Assembly: GCF_020382885.2 (NCBI RefSeq)
Contig: NC_058513.1
Coordinates: 6,649,408-6,713,407 of the forward strand
Length of the DNA: 64,000 bases
Direction: 5' to 3'
From: Scatophagus argus
Lineage: Eukaryota > Chordata > Actinopteri > Scatophagidae
The translations under genes and the position numbers were made by a program. Under the pieces are notes generated by a model. The model saw nothing but the letters and a program-made list of their open reading frames with translations. It had not been told where the DNA came from and did not search any database. Shown piece after piece: positions 1 through 8,609 of this stretch. How positions within the stretch are numbered: the first letter of the stretch is position 1; each line of letters begins with the position of its first letter.

Positions 1-582
1 GGCCCACAAGTGAAGCCACCTACAGGACTCAACAAGCAGTTGCACGGTGTTTGTCCAACACTGCCACACAGCCTGTGATGTATACATCTCATACAGGACA
101 TATGAGGGATGACTTTGAATGGGCGGGGCCAAAGTTGATCCTATCAGCTGTGCCATTGTTTCTGTGTTTGAGCTGAATTTTATTGCTCATTTCTTCGTTT
201 ATTTTCTTATTCAGGGAAATATGGTTCCCCTAGTGACTGAAAACGTTTGAACCTTATCCAGGGTTTGTAACTGTTTGCCCATCAGTGCACCACGGCATGC
301 AGCTGGTCCAGCATGTTTTTTCAGATAGCCTGACTTTATCTACCTCTAAATATTTATGTGTCGTGCGTAAAGGCAAAAAGCTCATGCTACTTTTACAGGT
401 CACTTTAATCTTTGTCTTTCTTTGAAAAGTGTAGATGTTTTTATTATGACAGCTTCTTATTAGGCTTTGTCAATTTGCCCGTGCACCCTCCTCAATGAGA
501 ACCTGACCTCTATGGCTATGCGTAATTACGCACGCGTTAAAAGGGAAAAAAGGACAATAAATAAGCTTTGCTTCGGTGGGCT
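1..582. other. Sequence beyond the beta-globin 3' end, no gene seen
   Basis: I see no convincing exon, RNA gene or repeat between the left edge and the beta-globin polyadenylation signal. It is presumably spacer of the globin cluster, and any further globin genes would lie off the left edge. Confidence 0.5.
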
Positions 583-588
583 TTTATT
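583..588 (-). other. Polyadenylation signal of beta-globin
   Basis: AATAAA on the minus strand, about 80 bases past the beta-globin stop codon, in the right position and orientation to end that transcript. Confidence 0.7.
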
Positions 589-667
589 TCCTCATTGGGG
601 AGACACATAGCACATGTTAACAGACGTTAGATCTCCCTCGGGTGTCCACGCGAGGAAGCTGCTGGGT

Positions 668-1454
668 TTAGTGGTACTGCCTTCCCAGAGCAGACACCAC
701 CACGGCCAGGAACTTCTGCCAGGCTCCCTGGGTTTCGGGGGTGAAGTTGGCTCCCATTTTGCTGGCGATGACGATGGTCAGGCAGTCAGACAGCAGCTAT
801 GAGAAGGGGAAAAACTTAGTTAGTTCATGCGAGAATTTCAAATGTAAATCTAATGCGTACATTTTGGTTTGCAGTGAAATTTTCTTCAGGTGAGGGGTTT
901 TATACCCCAACATATTGTCAAGGTGTCATTAAATTTCGTGTGGGGTGAACCGACTATGAAATGAGAGATTGTGAAGATGCTGAAACTTTACCCTGAAGTT
1001 GTCGGGGTCGACGTGCAGCTTCTCGGAGTGCAGGACGCTCAGCTCGGCGTAGGTGGCCTTGATGTTGTCCATGTTCTTCACAGCCCTGTCCAGGCCGTGC
1101 AGAATCTTAGTGCCGTGGGCTGCGATGTTCGGGTTGTTCTTGATGGCCTCTGCATTGTAGAGGTTTCCGAAGCCGCCGAAATACCTCTGGGTCCAGGGGT
1201 AAACGATCAAGCACCTGCAAGGGGGAAGAGACATAAAATGACAGTTACGCCTGGAATAATACCAGTGTGAGGCGGAAGGATTCTTTTGGATGTTCAAGAA
1301 ACTGTCAAATCGTCTCTCAAGTTTACATAGAAGCTGGGTGTCAGGAGCTGCGTTTTCCGTACCTGCTCAGAGCCTTGGACCCGACGTCCTCGTAGTCCAG
1401 GCCGGCAAAGATGTTGTTGATGATGGTGCGCTCCTGTTCAGTCCACTCAACCAT
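668..1454 (-). CDS. hbb: Haemoglobin beta chain (teleost LA-locus type)
   Basis: Beta subunit of the haem-binding oxygen carrier of red cells. Exons read 1454-1363, 1214-992 and 796-668 (92, 223 and 129 nt), the classic beta-globin pattern, all introns GT-AG, giving 147 codons plus stop with no break. In mature numbering the distal histidine is H63, in the AAHG context, and the proximal histidine is H92, in VLHSEK. S93, E94 and the C-terminal H146 (RQYH) match the residues associated with the Root effect. V1, E2, K82 and R143 match the organic-phosphate site described for fish beta chains. The start is the only ATG that gives the usual MVEW opening. It is divergent from the alpha gene 1.8 kb away. 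Whether it is an adult or embryonic chain cannot be told from sequence alone. Confidence 0.97.
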
Positions 1455-1523
1455 GGCGGCTCTTGTTTATGTTTTGTTCAGGCTTGAAAGAAAAGGCTGA
1501 ATAGTTCTCCAGTTCGACCCCCG

Positions 1524-1604
1524 TCTATTTAAACGCGTCAGAGCTTCCCCCACCCAAAAGGAGAGGTCAGCTGTGATAGGCTGCAGATGAAAGGTTTGAG
1601 ATAA
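1524..1604 (-). promoter_or_regulatory. Beta-globin proximal promoter motifs
   Basis: About 70 bases upstream of the beta-globin ATG a TATA-like stretch (TTTAAATAG on the minus strand, 1524-1533) is followed upstream by a CACCC box (plus strand, 1551-1555) and two GATA motifs (TGATAG at 1574-1579, AGATAA at 1599-1604). TATA, CACCC and GATA together are typical of erythroid globin promoters. The motifs are seen directly; function is inferred. Confidence 0.6.
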
Positions 1605-1619
1605 ACTATACAAACTCTT

Positions 1620-3080
1620 CCAGAACTTTCTGGAAAGTTTTTGTTATTGCTTTAATAGTCTTAAGTTAGATTTACAAAGACTTGATGTTTTCCGAATCGG
1701 ATAAAAACTGGTCAAATGTGTCGTGAGGCTAAACTCTCACAAAGCATGAAGGCAATTTGCGCTTTTAATGGTTTGATTTTGTGTCGGAAACTTGAGTTCT
1801 TGTACAACTATGCTAAGTTAACAACCTTTGTTATTATTAGTCTAAATCAAATGAATTATCTTCAAAACGGAATTTCAACTCAGAACAATTGTGCACATTC
1901 AGCCCTTTTGAAATTTTAGTTTTTCCAAATTTAAAGACGCTGGCTTTGTGAGTATCTTCCCAGGATTCTTTCTGCTCCTTGCTTTAAGCTGCAGGATTAT
2001 CTTTCTTTTACACGTTTAGGACGACAATTCTTTTCATAACCAACAGACTCAACAACTTGATCAGGTATTAAACAATTCTCGTAGCAAAGCATTTTTTTTT
2101 TGAATCTCACTGACTTTGCCAAGCAGTAGGACGGTGGTGTTATCTGCAGAAGCACACTGGCGTTATCTCCAGCAGCGCCCCCTCCCCACCCAGACAGCCT
2201 CTGCCAAAATTCACTTAACTTTTGATTAAGGAAATACTTGAGGCCGGTGATAAAGACTGTGAGCGTTATTTCCTCCCCTTGATAGGTAATAAATTTGTAG
2301 CTGGAGCCAAAAAAATTGGCTCGAATTAAAAAAAAAAAAAAGAAGAAATCACTGATAAATCCTGCAGAGCTTTCACAGCTACAGTGTGATAAAACTATGA
2401 TCATTTATTTACAGGAAATAATTAATGCAATACACGTGGCTCCTGTGCCGGGGGGGCAGGAAGTCCAAATTAATTTTTGTTTCTGCGTCGTTTGTCTCTG
2501 ATGAAAATGCAAGCTTATGAGTTCTTGTGTCCTTAAATGACCCATCATTTTCCGGCTCGATTAATTTTTTAATTTTATTTATTTATTTTTGCAGAACATT
2601 TTGTGAATTAAATTAAAAAAATATATATATGTACTTGAAAATAAAAGTGAAAGGAAATGTTACTAATAAATAACAAACAGCGATTGCCTTTAGAAAATGT
2701 TACATTTTTGTAAGTTTTTAAATTGTTTCAGGCCAGAGCAATAAATAAATAAATAAATGAATAAATAAATGTCACACGCCTCCCAGCTGCTGATGGCTTG
2801 TAAGACTTGGAGGCCTGTTTCTCTCGGTGTGAGTTTTGATCTGTCTTTAAGGTCACGTTCACTGATGTTGACTTCACGTCTCTCACTATTCCACCCCAGG
2901 CCTCTGAGGTCCTGTCTCTGCACCTGACGTCGCTGCTCTTTCATCCTGTGACCTGGGATGCCCTCCTGCACGCCCGCCCCTCACTTTTAAACCAACAAGC
3001 CACAGGACTGGGTGCATGTGAGGACACGTCGACATTTTACATACATTATCTTATTTTTGCCACCTGATACCCAGGATGTG
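1620..3080. other. Divergent beta/alpha globin intergenic region
   Basis: Spacer between the head-to-head globin genes. It holds A/T-rich runs and a tetranucleotide repeat but no exon that I can support. Short open frames here have no recognisable content. Confidence 0.5.
2740..2770. repeat. (AAAT)n microsatellite
   Basis: About seven ATAA units with one interruption (ATGA), in the globin intergenic spacer. Confidence 0.85.
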
Positions 3081-3086
3081 AGAAGC

Positions 3087-3212
3087 TGATAGAACCTGGC
3101 ATCCTGCCACTGAAGTTTCTATCAGGCTGAGAAGAAGGGTCCGATCTGCGTCAAGGGACGTGGCTTGGCATCCATTCCAGTGGGTGTGACTCTGGACCAA
3201 ACTGAATTTAAG
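3087..3212 (+). promoter_or_regulatory. Possible alpha-globin promoter motifs
   Basis: A GATA motif (TGATAG, 3087-3092) lies about 190 bases before the alpha-globin ATG, and a weak A/T-rich element (GAATTTAAG, near 3204) lies about 80 bases before it. No strong TATA box is visible. Low-confidence inference from position. Confidence 0.3.
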
Positions 3213-3283
3213 CAGAGGTCCAAACTAACCAGGGATCACCATCGAATTCAGGTGGAGAGAGAGAACGAGAGACCCAAGCCGAG

Positions 3284-4556
3284 ATGAGTTTGAATGAGAA
3301 AGACAAGGCTGTCGTCAAGGCCTTGTGGGCCAAGATTTCCAAGTCAGCAGATGCTGTCGGCTCTGACGCTCTGAGCAGGTAAGAATCACGTCCAGTTAGC
3401 AACAGCTTCACTTTGTTTTTGCAGCCTATCAATGATTTTCTCGACTGACGCACGACACCAACCACTGATATCACGACTGGTGATATTATCCCGTGAAGGT
3501 GCTCTAAAGGGGGGGTGTGATCTGTTACATTTTAAACTTTTTTAAACGTTGCTCATATTGTTTATGCTCAAAATCGTTTTTAGAAAGTGATGAGCCTGTC
3601 TGACATGGCAGCAATGGAAGCGAAACTGCTACAGAGCGCAAAATATTCCTGATTGAGAAATGATGCAAAGTAGCTCGTCAGAGACGCTTGAACTTATTTT
3701 TCAGACCAAAAGCAGATACACCTCAATCAGAAAGGGTTCTAGTGTTCGTCATCACCAATGACTAAAATAATTGAGTGCTCCAGGTGAGGCTCGAACTCAC
3801 AACCTCGGCATCACTTCGCAGGTATCTGTCTTATAAGTACCGCGCGCTGACCGATTGCGCCACTGGAGCCTGTCCGGCAGGGATGCTTAACACGGATAGA
3901 ATCATCTGAAATCAGATTCTAGTGGGAATCCCCTCAGTGGTTTGTTTGCCATTTAACGTCCTCTCCACGTCCACAGGATGCTCTGCGTCTACCCACAAAC
4001 CAAGACCTACTTCTCCCACTGGCCTGACATGAGTCCCGGCTCTGCCCCCGTGAAGGCCCACGCAAAGAAAGTGATGAGCGGAGTCGGTCAGGCTGTGGCC
4101 AAGATTGACGACCTGACTAACGGCCTGCTGGAGCTGAGCGAACAGCACGCCTTCCAGCTGAGAGTGGACCCGGCCAACTTCAAGGTGAGACGCACACACT
4201 TGGCACAAATGGTGACGTAAGAAATGTGCTGGAGTTCATTTCACCGACATGAAAGTTTAATATTACGCATTCATAATATCTTGATTTAGGTTATACTACC
4301 AAAAGAAATCTTTTGTTTTCAAAGCTGATTCCGAGATTGTGCTTGGAACTTGTTTTTAATAAAACCACTGAGACACTGTTTTTGTTTTTTGGTTTTATGC
4401 CACGATTGCTTCCTCTGTCATCCACAGATCTTGTCCCACTGCCTTCTCGTGGTGATCGCCACCATGTTCCCCAATGACTTTACTCCTGAGGCCCACGTCG
4501 CCATGGATAAATTCCTTGCCGCCGTGGCCCTGGCTCTGGCTGAGAGATACCGCTGA
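3284..4556 (+). CDS. hba: Haemoglobin alpha chain (teleost LA-locus type)
   Basis: Alpha subunit of haemoglobin. Exons 3284-3378, 3977-4184 and 4428-4556 (95, 208 and 129 nt) with GT-AG introns give 143 codons plus stop. Exon 2 is one codon longer than in mammals, as usual in fish alpha chains. The N-terminus [15 protein letters not shown] is canonical, followed by the conserved [14 protein letters not shown] block. The distal histidine is H59 (KAHAKK) and the proximal one H88, in fish mature numbering. The residue before the proximal histidine is Gln ([12 protein letters not shown]), where Leu is usual, and the following Lys is also Gln; this may mark a particular alpha type or altered oxygen affinity. 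Intron 1 carries an antisense tRNA gene. Confidence 0.97.
3764..3767 (-). terminator. RNA polymerase III terminator of the tRNA-Ile gene
   Basis: TTTT on the minus strand, eight bases after the tRNA 3' end, is the minimal Pol III stop signal and supports the tRNA being a functional unit. Confidence 0.65.
3776..3869 (-). tRNA. tRNA-Ile (anticodon UAU) with 20-nt intron
   Basis: The minus strand folds as a complete tRNA. The acceptor stem GCTCCAG/CTGGAGC is followed by discriminator A at 3776. The D arm GCGC/GCGC and the anticodon stem CGGTA/TGCCG pair, with anticodon TAT at 3833-3835. The T arm carries TTCGAGC. A 20-nt intron (3812-3831) sits one base after the anticodon, the canonical site, and intron-containing tRNA-Ile(UAU) is known in vertebrates. 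Removal leaves a 74-nt tRNA before CCA addition. The internal A and B boxes look intact. It lies inside alpha-globin intron 1, antisense to the globin transcript. Confidence 0.93.
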
Positions 4557-4614
4557 GGCGACCGCAGTGTGGCATGAGTTCTGCCCCACAAAACCATATA
4601 ACGCATGGTGAAAA

Positions 4615-4631
4615 AATAAAGAAAGAATAAA
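4615..4631 (+). other. Polyadenylation signals of alpha-globin
   Basis: Two AATAAA hexamers (4615-4620 and 4626-4631), 60-75 bases after the alpha-globin stop codon. Confidence 0.7.
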
Positions 4632-4867
4632 CTTCATGCCGCAAAAAAATAAATATGATTCCACTGTCTTTTATCTCTCCTGAAATGTGTGCAGACTTTA
4701 TCCACTGACGAGCCTATACGTGCTTTTATTTTTACTTTTAGGGAACAAATGTAAAGATCGTCAATATGCGAACAAAATTTGACATAAGAAAAGAACAGCA
4801 TCAAACTGACCGTCATCATCAAGTCATCATCAAAAGTACCCGTGGTGACACAGATATTGTTTACAGG

Positions 4868-4873
4868 TTTATT
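4868..4873 (-). other. Polyadenylation signal of the globin-proximal AQP8
   Basis: AATAAA on the minus strand about 36 bases past the AQP8 stop. The transcript converges on alpha-globin, leaving only about 240 bases between the two 3' ends. Confidence 0.6.
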
Positions 4874-4908
4874 GTTTGTGCATGGCAATAAACTCACAAT
4901 GGAGCCTG

Positions 4909-6770
4909 TTATGATTTCATAACGATTCGTAACTTGTTATCGCCGAGAATGAGCCTGGAACAGAAGAGAGACATTGCGAGGCCGTTTGTTAAGGTATTCA
5001 TTTATTTCAGTCCCAGCATCCAATCATATGTGGCTTGTCTTACCTGAGCAGAATAGCGGCCAGTACACCTCCGCCTATGGGCCCCACCCAGTACACCCAG
5101 TGGTAGTGCCAGTAGTTAGTCATCACCGCTGGACCGAAAGCTCTGGCAGGGTTCAGACACGTCCCGGATACATCACCTCTGCAAGAAAAATAAAGACATT
5201 AAATCAAATTAAATTAAAGAAATTAAAGAAAAGAATTCAAAATGTCTTAGGAAATATGCAAAAATATATTAACTTAAATTGGCACCATGGTAATAATGTG
5301 GAGTTTTTTTTAATAAATTAGATTTAAAAAATGTAAACATATTTATTTTATTTATTAATTAGAGCGATTAAAGAATTTGTTGATTGACTTAGACGTCATT
5401 TTATTTCGCAGTTACTGAATAATATAAAACCTTTGCAAAAAAAAAGTAAAATTTCATTAATTTAATAAAGATAACTGAGCTATTGCGTTTCAAATAAAGT
5501 AAATGGAAACAATTTAAAAAAATAATTAATTCAAATTCAAATAAAACCATACATGTCTAACATCTTTACGTATTTAGCTGCTCTCCCAATACAAAACAAA
5601 CAAACAAATGAAAAACATGCGCAAATCAACATTTACGAAACTTAATCTGCTTGCTTTGATAAATGTTTTTTGTGGATGTTTGCAATTTTTGTCACTACTG
5701 TCCCTTTAGAAAACTTAATTGTCAAACGTGAGAGTAAAATGTCAGGAGGGAGGGGGTTTATTATCAGAGGGCCGCCGTGCGCTTTGACAAGCTGATCTGA
5801 GAAGTAAAAATAGCAAACAGCAACGTCCGAGCGGTGTAAATGTTTAACACAGTGCAGACTCCATAAACTTTATGATCAACGCCCATTTATCTCACCCTGC
5901 CAGGATGTTAACGATGACGGTACAGCCCACTAGGAAAGGAGCCAGTGGGGTTTTGGTCTTTCCGTTGACCGCCACTAGCAGAACCACCATGGTGACCAGG
6001 CAGGTCATGGCCACTTCTCCAAAGATGGCTCCAGACAGCTGGCTGTCTGACTTGAGGATATCAAACGCTGCTCCTGTGGCGTTTTTGTAGCGATCTGGAG
6101 GGGTCATCACCTATAAAATGTGTTATTAAGGATTCTGTGAAGCCAAAAATATGCATCTTTTCAGAATATTCTGCAGTTAACTTGGACTCGACCTTGGCCA
6201 TTCCAGCTCCCAGCACTCCTCCGATCAGCTGGCTGGCGAGGTAGGGTCCCACCATCATCAGCTCCATGCCTCCACACAAGTAGATAGCAATAGTGAAGGG
6301 CGGATTGAAATGGGAGCCGCTGGAGGAAGAGGAGCAGCAGATAAAAGTTGAGATCAGCTTGTGCAAAGGGGCTCAAGTCATACGAGTCTGCCAAATGTCT
6401 GGGGGCTGGTTATTATCATGCATCAAAGATAACACGAAGCGCGCACAAAACTAGCATGCAAAAACACAAATTTCCTGTCCTCATTTCTTTGTGTCCTTCA
6501 CACAGATTACCTGATATTATCCATGACCGCCACCAGCACTGCCACAGCCAGCCCATGCACCAGGGCCGGCTGCAGACGTCCAGCTGCAGGCACATTCTCG
6601 ATGACAGACACGCAGCCGATGAAAACAAAGAACATGGTGCCAATTATCTCGGCCAGGCAGGGCTGGAGCAGTGTCTCAAATTTGTTGGGAACTTTGGACA
6701 CAGGTGGCTTCTTGCCCTTTTCCATTAGAGTAGAGTCTGCGTTCTCCATTTCAATTTTGTCAGCTGCCAT
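4909..6770 (-). CDS. aqp8: Aquaporin-8 paralogue 1 (globin-proximal; NPP in the first pore motif)
   Basis: Six-helix membrane channel; AQP8 proteins pass water, ammonia and hydrogen peroxide. Exons 6770-6511, 6319-6193, 6110-5896, 5178-5044 and 4954-4909 give 783 nt, 260 aa, in frame with GT-AG introns; human AQP8 is of similar length. TM2 keeps the VHGLA histidine that lines the AQP8 selectivity filter. The loop B motif reads [11 protein letters not shown], so NPA is NPP (residues 92-94). Loop E reads [12 protein letters not shown] with a normal NPA (210-212), Cys208 and Arg213. The C-terminus is [14 protein letters not shown]. The start is the ATG with A at -3 and G at +4; upstream in-frame sequence has no ATG. 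Tandem with a second AQP8 1.8 kb further on. Confidence 0.94.
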
Positions 6771-7225
6771 CGTTGCCTGTTCGATGTTCAGTAACAAGAC
6801 GTTTCTGTTAGAGGATGATTCTCAGAGCAGGTCCTCCAGCACGCAGGTACTGCAAGGTGTAAAGGTGTTGTTTATTTATAATTATCACCAGCAGTGGGCA
6901 CACTGAACCTGATATGCGTCACACCATGTTGTAAAATGCATTATATCAATGCAGTCCCTGCACTAAAAAAGTTCGTTGACACCTGTCCAGCCAGGTAATC
7001 CAGCACTCCAGGAGTCCTCAGAGTGACCTTTTGTAAAAGGGACGATAAGACTCAAAACAAGCCACGAGCTAATCATGAGCGAAGTCACTCAGAGGGAATG
7101 AAGTGCACTTTACTCATCATCACACTTGCTCTTGCAGGAGCCTGTAGATAAGATAACCTGCACCACAGACATTATTCAGTATGCGCTTGTGTAATCCACA
7201 TTGGAAGTGTGTTATGCTCTAAATT

Positions 7226-7257
7226 TCCCTTGGGATCAATAAAGTATCTATCTAATT
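7226..7257 (+). repeat. Short repeat tail (ATCAATAAAGTATCTATCT type)
   Basis: A run of 'TTGGGATCAATAAAGTATCT' plus a short ATCT-like end matches a tail I remember as frequent in fish genomes, often at the 3' ends of retroposed elements. It abuts a Tc1-like fragment. Family assignment is from memory only. Confidence 0.4.
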
Positions 7258-7605
7258 ACTGTTTTCTGGGTGTTGGGCTCAGCCACTTACTTCCAGTGAA
7301 GGGAAATGCTTCAGTATACCAAGACATTTTGGACAATGCTATGCTTCCAACATTGTGGCAGCAGTTAGGGGAAGGCCCTTTTCTATTCCAGCCCCAGTGC
7401 TTTCTTTTCGTCCAACATCAGTGTCTCACCTCACAAATGCTCTACTGCATGAATATGCAAAAAATTCCCACAGAAACACCCCAAAATCATGTAGGAAGTT
7501 TCCCAGAAGAGTGGAAGGTGTTACAGCTACAAAGCTGTCTGTGTATTTAGAATGAGATGCTATCGAAGTCCCAGGTGTTTGTGGTCAAGAGGCTCAATGC
7601 TTTTG
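7256..7605 (+). mobile_element. Tc1-like transposase fragment, copy A
   Basis: Encodes a degraded piece of the C-terminal half of a Tc1/mariner-type transposase: [20 protein letters not shown], then LWQQLGEGPF, then an altered end. The catalytic-domain segment around HDCAPVH is missing, and no clear terminal inverted repeat is visible. It lies between the two AQP8 genes and is non-functional. Copies B, C and D in this window share the same segment. Confidence 0.8.
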
Positions 7606-7609
7606 CATA

Positions 7610-8600
7610 TCATGTGTTTTACTGCACTGATTTTTTTTTTCACTTGTTTAAAGGACAAATGTTTAGGACTGAATTGCTCCATGTCAACCAGCTACAGCAG
7701 CACTGACACATTAATGCATCATTGATAATAACAAACTTACACATGTAGCATTCAGCACCACAATGAGCACATTTGCTTTAACATCGAGCTTTCTGCAGCT
7801 CTCAGCATGCATTTTATCATATGTTTTTAATGAAACAAATAATATTACACTGAGAAACGGCATAACAACAGTTTTGCACCTGCACACATGAATGCACAGC
7901 ACAGATGATCTATCCTCATCATCATCATTGTTACAACTATCACCATTAGTTTTACAGGATGCATATTGTATTATTTTGATCTTTCATTTGATCTAAGGGC
8001 ACAAGTTTACAAGTAATCTAATCTTGCTTTATTACATAGTGCAATGCCCTTGTACTGTCTTTTAAGAATTAAAGCTAGCGACAGTTTTCTACTCAGGACT
8101 TTGTCCAAGACAATGAGTGCAAAATGACTATAAAAAGATAACAAAGAGTGATCATTCAACGAGTACTGCCTGTGTGGAATTTATTATCAAATGTCTCTTG
8201 TAGTTTTCCATCATCATCACCAACAAGTCCAAATCAGATTGCTATCATAACATCAAACAACTGAATCTTGACTCTGCAGCTTTTCAAGGACGAATATATT
8301 TGAACACACTTTGCCGCAAATTTCAAGTCCCTCTCTGGTCGAAAGTGTGTTTTTCTTCTTGTTCTTGCAGTTGAATGTTTGAGCTTCACCATGCAGCGAT
8401 GAATGAGCAGAGTCTGTTTTCTCTGAGCACATTTGGGTATACCCTTGTACATGTGTGGCAGGGAATCTCAAGTGTTACAGTCTGATTGTTGAGTAATGTA
8501 TCATAATAAAACTTATACAATAAAAAATATACATATAATTCAAAGGGAATAGCTGTCAACAAGGCAACGGGGATGCCCTTTCTCTCCTCTTCTTTAATAA
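7610..8600. other. Intergenic between the two AQP8 genes, no gene seen
   Basis: A/T-rich sequence with no supported exon. The open frames at 7.7-7.9 and 8.23-8.47 kb show no family features. A possible ATTAAA-type polyadenylation signal for the second AQP8 (minus) overlies 8593-8598. Confidence 0.4.
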
Positions 8601-8609
8601 ATTAGACGG

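Noticed and set aside
971-1270. 99-codon plus-strand open frame across beta-globin exon 2
   Set aside because: Exact antisense shadow of the globin exon; no family features.
1997-2404. 135-codon minus-strand frame in the globin spacer
   Set aside because: Poly-Phe from an A run and no recognisable content, splice context or homologue.
3912-4208. 98-codon minus-strand frame across alpha-globin exon 2
   Set aside because: Antisense shadow of a well-supported coding exon.
6768-6797. Nine-residue upstream extension of AQP8 paralogue 1
   Set aside because: It would have to start at TTG; the ATG at 6770 has good context and gives normal family length.
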